From Verrucomicrobiota bacterium (GTDB lineage Bacteria; Verrucomicrobiota; Verrucomicrobiia; Limisphaerales; SXQI01), in NCBI GenBank assembly GCA_008933045.1, contig WBXJ01000089.1, positions 1 through 10,691 of the forward strand: DNA of 10,691 bases. The letters are read 5' to 3'. A program made the translations under genes and the position numbers. Below are positions 7,851 through 10,691 of this stretch, one piece after another (position 1 is the first letter of the stretch; each line of letters begins with the position of its first letter). The notes under the pieces were generated by a model. The model made no database searches. It was not told where the DNA came from and saw only the letters and a list, made by a program, of their open reading frames with translations.

Positions 7851-8744
7851 TTATTTTTTAGCCTTGTAACGATTGGGGAAAGTCAACTCCGCAACTCCAG
7901 ATTTATCGAGTTCACCCAACCCCACATCGATCATTTTTTGAAATTGTTTTTGTGTGGCTGCGCCCAGAGGAAGTTTTAATTTGGCACCCTTCGCCAGATC
8001 CAAGGCGATCCCCGAATCCTTGGCCGCGTGTGCTGCGCTGAAGAAGCAAGAGTGATCCCGCTTTTGCATGTCCTCACCATCGGTCTGCAATACTCGGGAA
8101 TTTGCGCCAGTCTGGCTGAACACTTCGCGCAACATCCCTAAATCTAACCCGAGTGCCTGCCCCAAGCCCAAGCCTTCTGCCAAGCCTGCGGTGTTGATGT
8201 TCATCACCATGTTCACTAACGCTTTCACCTTGGCGGCTTCACCAGTTTTACCGACAAAACGCATTGACCCAGCCAATTTTTCTAAAATTGGCTTGGCACG
8301 TTGAAACGATTCCTGGTGCCCTGCGACCATTAGATACAAGCTCCCGTCACGAGCCTGAGTGATGCTCGAAGCCATGCACGTCTCCAAACTTGATGCGCCG
8401 GCAGCGATAGCACGTTTCTCCACTTCGAGATGCATGGCTGGAGACAGTGTGGCACAATTAATAAAAAGGCGACCATTGGCATTTTTTAACAAGCTCCCGC
8501 CCTTGGTAGCAAAAATCTTATCCATCGCAGCGTCATCCGAAACGACCGTCAGAATGACATCCGATAGTTCCGTAACTCGGGCTAATGATTTGCACGCCTC
8601 CGCACCTAACTCAGCGGCGATTGATTTTGCTACCTTGGTGCGGGTATCAAAAATTGCTGTAATTTTAAAACCAGTTTCTTTCAAACGGCGAGCCATATTG
8701 GCACCCATGCGACCGACACCGACCACAGCAATACGTTGCGACAT
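7851..8744 (-). CDS. NAD(P)-dependent oxidoreductase, 3-hydroxyisobutyrate dehydrogenase (beta-hydroxyacid dehydrogenase) family
   Basis: This 297-residue protein has the typical length of the beta-hydroxyacid dehydrogenase family, which reversibly reduces semialdehydes or ketones such as methylmalonate, tartronate or succinate semialdehyde. The Rossmann motif GVGRMG is at 9-14 (IAVVGVGRMGANMA). The catalytic Lys is probably K174, in the conserved K-x3-N spacing to N178 (KALVN), followed by the family helix AGLAEGLGLGQALGLD. The C-terminal domain has AKDSGIALDLAKG (241-253). The usual substrate-binding motif (LDAPVSGG) is instead LETCMASS at 120-127, so the substrate cannot be inferred. The open frame extends 24 codons further to a TTG at 8816. 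The ATG at 8744 is preferred because it puts the nucleotide-binding strand at the N-terminus, as in homologues. It is first of three minus-strand genes, before the molybdopterin oxidoreductase and fdhD, and may be cotranscribed with them. Confidence 0.88.
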   Translation of the reverse strand: MSQRIAVVGVGRMGANMARRLKETGFKITAIFDTRTKVAKSIAAELGAEACKSLARVTELSDVILTVVSDDAAMDKIFATKGGSLLKNANGRLFINCATLSPAMHLEVEKRAIAAGASSLETCMASSITQARDGSLYLMVAGHQESFQRAKPILEKLAGSMRFVGKTGEAAKVKALVNMVMNINTAGLAEGLGLGQALGLDLGMLREVFSQTGANSRVLQTDGEDMQKRDHSCFFSAAHAAKDSGIALDLAKGAKLKLPLGAATQKQFQKMIDVGLGELDKSGVAELTFPNRYKAKK

Positions 8745-8787
8745 AATGGAAAATTTGTTGGTAAATTGTGTTCTGGCTAACGTCCGA

Positions 8788-8816
8788 TTTGTAGGCGGTT
8801 TTCGCTCTATGTGCAA
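8788..8816 (-). promoter_or_regulatory. Weak candidate sigma70-like promoter for the minus-strand operon
   Basis: On the minus strand TTGCAC (plus 8811-8816) and TACAAA (plus 8788-8793) are separated by exactly 17 bases. Only the TTG of the -35 and four of six -10 positions match consensus. Transcription would start near 8781, giving a leader of roughly 37 bases before the ATG at 8744 and excluding the longer TTG start. Support is spacing and position only. Confidence 0.22.
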
Positions 8817-8836
8817 GAATTTCCCTGCGACAAAAT

Positions 8837-8854
8837 GGAGCGTAAAACGCCTCC
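8837..8854. repeat. Small imperfect inverted repeat in the divergent intergenic region
   Basis: GGAGCGT, a 3-base AAA spacer, and ACGCCTCC form an inverted repeat with one extra C in the right arm. It lies in the 226-base divergent intergenic region (8745-8970), upstream of the candidate minus-strand promoter. It could be an operator or a small hairpin, or chance. I see nothing else distinctive in this intergenic region and no convincing promoter for the plus-strand exbB-like gene. Confidence 0.2.
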
Positions 8855-8970
8855 TCGCTTAGAAATATTCACTCTCGCTCTAACCAATCGACGGCGACGG
8901 ATGATCTCTGGCCCAATTTCTGATTGTCCGCCGCTTGCAAATTACACTTTGCAGTTTCGGGTTTAAACTT

Positions 8971-9603
8971 ATGATCAAATCTATGTTGCCTCTGTTGCTG
9001 GCCAAAGGTGGCCTAATGATGTGGTTGTTGTTGGTGGCGAGTGCCGTCGGGATCGGCGTTTTCATTGAGCGATTCCTGCATTATCACCGTGCCCAGATCA
9101 ATTCTGCCGAGTTTTTGAACGGCGTTCGCAACGTGCTTAAGCGAGGAAACGTCGTGGAGGCTCTCTCGATCTGCGAGGCCACACCCGGGCCGGTGGCTCG
9201 TCTCGTCAAGACAGCCATCCTCAACCGCGAGCGCAGCCGTGAGGAAATTCGCGAAGTTTTAGAGGAATCGGGGCGCATCGAAGTTCCACGCCTCGAAGAA
9301 AAACTTAATGTGTTGGCAACGATTGCTCAAATTGCACCGCTCATGGGGTTTCTCGGAACTGTCCTCGGGTTCATTAAAATTTTTTACCGACTCCAACAAG
9401 CAGGACTTTACGCACATATGGGTCAGCTTTCCGAAGGCATTTGGGAGGGCTTGATTTGTACGGCTTTGGGTTTGGCGATCGCGATTCCGGGTTACGCAGG
9501 CTACAATTATTTAGTCAGTCGCGTGAACGAGATTGTGTTGGATATGGAAAAAACCTCCACGGAGGTTCTCCATCTGCTCAGTGAAAGTCGCACACTGCCA
9601 TGA
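8971..9603 (+). CDS. MotA/TolQ/ExbB family proton-channel protein
   Basis: This 210-residue inner-membrane protein is the channel subunit of Ton- or Tol-type complexes, which use the proton gradient to energise outer-membrane processes. Three hydrophobic segments are visible: about 13-32, 113-136 and 157-182. A long charged cytoplasmic stretch lies between the first two, as in TolQ/ExbB. The signature region LNVLATIAQIAPLMGFLGTVLGFI (112-135) and GIWEGLICTALGLAIAIPGYAGYN (156-179) are intact. T130 and T164 correspond to the pore threonines of E. coli ExbB (T148, T181), and E159 to its conserved glutamate (E176). ATG 8971 was preferred to an upstream TTG (8935) because it gives a usual ExbB-type N-terminus; M5 at 8983 is also possible. 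The stop overlaps the next start as ATGA. Whether it is ExbB or TolQ in role cannot be decided from sequence alone. Confidence 0.92.
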   Translation: MIKSMLPLLLAKGGLMMWLLLVASAVGIGVFIERFLHYHRAQINSAEFLNGVRNVLKRGNVVEALSICEATPGPVARLVKTAILNRERSREEIREVLEESGRIEVPRLEEKLNVLATIAQIAPLMGFLGTVLGFIKIFYRLQQAGLYAHMGQLSEGIWEGLICTALGLAIAIPGYAGYNYLVSRVNEIVLDMEKTSTEVLHLLSESRTLP

Positions 9604-10304
9604 AGTTTGTTCGCAACGCCAAAATTTTTCGCGGTCAACTCGACGTTGCTCCGGCGGTCGGAGTTTTCTTCTTACTCGCGCTCATGGTGTTGCTCCATTC
9701 CGCTATCACCTTCACGCCCGGATTGTTGGTGCAATTAGGCAGCGTCGGAACAGGGACGAATGCGGTTCCGGTGTTGCAGATTGATATGCACGGCCTCGCT
9801 CACTATCGGGGTGATGAGCTTCGACTTGAGAAGCTCGAGGGAATATGGCTCGAAGAAGCGCGTATGGGCAAAGCGCCGCCATTGGTCTGGTTGGCTACAG
9901 AACCTGGGACTCCTACAAACCTTGTGTTACAGGCAGAGATAATCGCCGCCGCCGCCGGGGTGACGATCCGGCCGCTTGGAACCCGCGTGGAATTGCCGGA
10001 GATTGACGATTTGCCCGGCACCACCAATGCCAGTCTTGTGGTTGCCATCAATCTGAATGGTCAGGTGTTTTTTGAGAACCAGATGGTTGAAGCCGAGGTC
10101 TTGCGAAAAAAACTGGTCAAAGCGCAAGCAAGCAGTCGTGAACCTCTGACCCTGATTCTACAAGCCGATCGCGGGGTCGAATACGGAAATGTATTAAGCC
10201 TCAGTGTCATGGCGCGTCAGGCTGGATTTGCGGAAGTCCTACTCGCGACGCGACCCAGTTCTTCACTCAATCAGGCACCGGCCTCGCCTCTTCCTGTGCC
10301 ATGA
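9600..10304 (+). CDS. Atypical ExbD/TolR-like protein with duplicated periplasmic domain and no transmembrane Asp
   Basis: This 234-residue protein is far longer than typical ExbD/TolR (about 140). It has a short basic cytoplasmic N-terminus, one transmembrane helix (about 17-38), and a periplasmic part made of two ExbD-like domains (about 40-126 and 127-218). The two align without gaps at an offset of 89 residues: G65/G154, L79/L168, P93/P182, G103/G192, V109/V198, A119/A208 and G120/G209, among others. The second copy is the more canonical (LVVAINLNGQVFFENQMV, then EYGNVLSLSVMARQAGFAEVLLAT). The N-terminal motif that normally reads 'xDVTPxxDVxFxLL' reads LDVAPAVGVFFLL, so the functional Asp (D25 in E. 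coli ExbD) is G21. D15 corresponds to the earlier, non-essential position. Four-base ATGA overlaps with both the ExbB-like gene and the following gene imply translational coupling and a joint complex. Family membership is firm; proton-coupled function is doubtful. Confidence 0.87.
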   Translation: MKFVRNAKIFRGQLDVAPAVGVFFLLALMVLLHSAITFTPGLLVQLGSVGTGTNAVPVLQIDMHGLAHYRGDELRLEKLEGIWLEEARMGKAPPLVWLATEPGTPTNLVLQAEIIAAAAGVTIRPLGTRVELPEIDDLPGTTNASLVVAINLNGQVFFENQMVEAEVLRKKLVKAQASSREPLTLILQADRGVEYGNVLSLSVMARQAGFAEVLLATRPSSSLNQAPASPLPVP

Positions 10305-10691
10305 CAACTGTTGACCTTACGGATTGGACACGGCAACGCTGGTTCCGCGTGGTGGGGTTGATCTTTGCGGTGCAATTGCTCGTGGTTGTCGGCTTATCAA
10401 GTCGGCAACCGGTGTTGCCACGGCCCGTGGTCGCGGGTACCCGTTTGAAGATGGCAGAGCCAACACGCGATCTCTCTCGTCAGAATGCCCCGATTTCGAG
10501 CGATCCATGGGTGTTCGCATCGGCTCATCCCGCAGGGTTTTCTGGATCCGCGTGGCTGCACCCTGCCTTGACTGATTACCAGATGCCGCTCTGGGAGGAT
10601 CCCTCAGATTTTTTGGATTTTGGGGAAGCAGTTTCTGCAAATCCACTCGTTCAATTTTCAATTTTAACATCCTCGCCAAGAGAGTTGAACC
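10301..10691 (+). CDS. Hypothetical single-pass membrane protein, 3'-truncated by window end; possible third subunit of the ExbBD-type system
   Basis: An open frame begins with ATG 10301, overlapping the TGA of the ExbD-like gene as ATGA, and stays open for 130 codons to the right edge. The product starts with a short charged cytoplasmic segment (MTTVDLTDWTRQRWFR), then one hydrophobic helix at about residues 17-33 (VVGLIFAVQLLVVVGL). The following sequence is proline- and serine-rich and presumably periplasmic. This N-in, single-helix topology is what a TonB- or TolA-like energy transducer would have, and the gene sits where one is often found. The helix lacks the SxxxH pattern of E. coli TonB, however, and no recognisable TonB C-terminal domain is in view. 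I do not recognise a family. The overlap makes it very likely to be a real gene. Confidence 0.7.
   Translation, partial: MTTVDLTDWTRQRWFRVVGLIFAVQLLVVVGLSSRQPVLPRPVVAGTRLKMAEPTRDLSRQNAPISSDPWVFASAHPAGFSGSAWLHPALTDYQMPLWEDPSDFLDFGEAVSANPLVQFSILTSSPRELN

Noticed and set aside
8745..8816. 24-residue N-terminal extension of the dehydrogenase starting at TTG 8816
   Set aside because: The extension precedes a Rossmann strand that normally begins at the N-terminus, has no signal-peptide character, and overlaps the candidate promoter. ATG 8744 is the better start.
8359..8862. A 167-codon plus-strand open frame opposite the hydroxyacid dehydrogenase gene
   Set aside because: It is antisense to a convincing Rossmann-fold enzyme, runs into the divergent intergenic region, and its protein shows no recognisable motif.
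9948..9959. GCC trinucleotide run in the ExbD-like gene
   Set aside because: It is only four repeats, encodes an alanine stretch in a predicted helix, and has no sign of being a variable repeat.

Overview
The window looks like chromosomal DNA from a member of the Planctomycetes-Verrucomicrobia group. Verrucomicrobiota is my preferred guess. The evidence is the pairing of a Planctomycete-type cytochrome c/DUF1549/DUF1553 protein with a Tat-exported DUF1501 protein, a combination very common in these phyla. Most starts also lack a clear Shine-Dalgarno sequence. I see no mobile element, tRNA, rRNA or CRISPR array, and no gene-free stretch longer than about 230 bases.

The layout has three blocks. 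(1) Positions 1-4699, plus strand: the last codons of a probable beta-propeller protein, then a secreted cytochrome/DUF1549/DUF1553 protein, then a DUF1501 protein. Gaps are 12 and 41 bases, so this is probably one operon for exported proteins of uncertain role, often suspected to act in polysaccharide or sulfated-glycan turnover. (2) Positions 4726-8744, minus strand: read 5' to 3', a 3-hydroxyisobutyrate-dehydrogenase-like NAD(P) oxidoreductase, a YdeP-type molybdopterin oxidoreductase, and FdhD, the sulfurtransferase that activates such molybdoenzymes. The last two overlap by 4 bases. A hairpin plus T-run in the 26-base convergent gap at 4700-4725 probably ends this transcript. (3) Positions 8971-10691, plus strand: an ExbB/TolQ-type channel protein, an unusual ExbD/TolR-like protein, and the start of a third membrane-anchored protein that runs off the window. 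These genes are linked by two 4-base ATGA overlaps. Blocks 2 and 3 diverge from a 226-base intergenic region.

The most interesting signal is in block 3. The ExbB-like protein keeps the family's pore threonines and glutamate. Its ExbD-like partner has glycine where ExbD, TolR and MotB carry the essential transmembrane aspartate, and its periplasmic domain is present twice in tandem, aligning without gaps at an 89-residue offset. This suggests a diverged Ton/Tol-type complex that either does not couple to the proton gradient in the usual way or works with another ExbD. Smaller oddities are a concanavalin-like module inserted near the end of the DUF1553 region, a replaced substrate-binding motif in the hydroxyisobutyrate-dehydrogenase-like enzyme, and a three-cysteine N-terminal motif in the YdeP-type enzyme.
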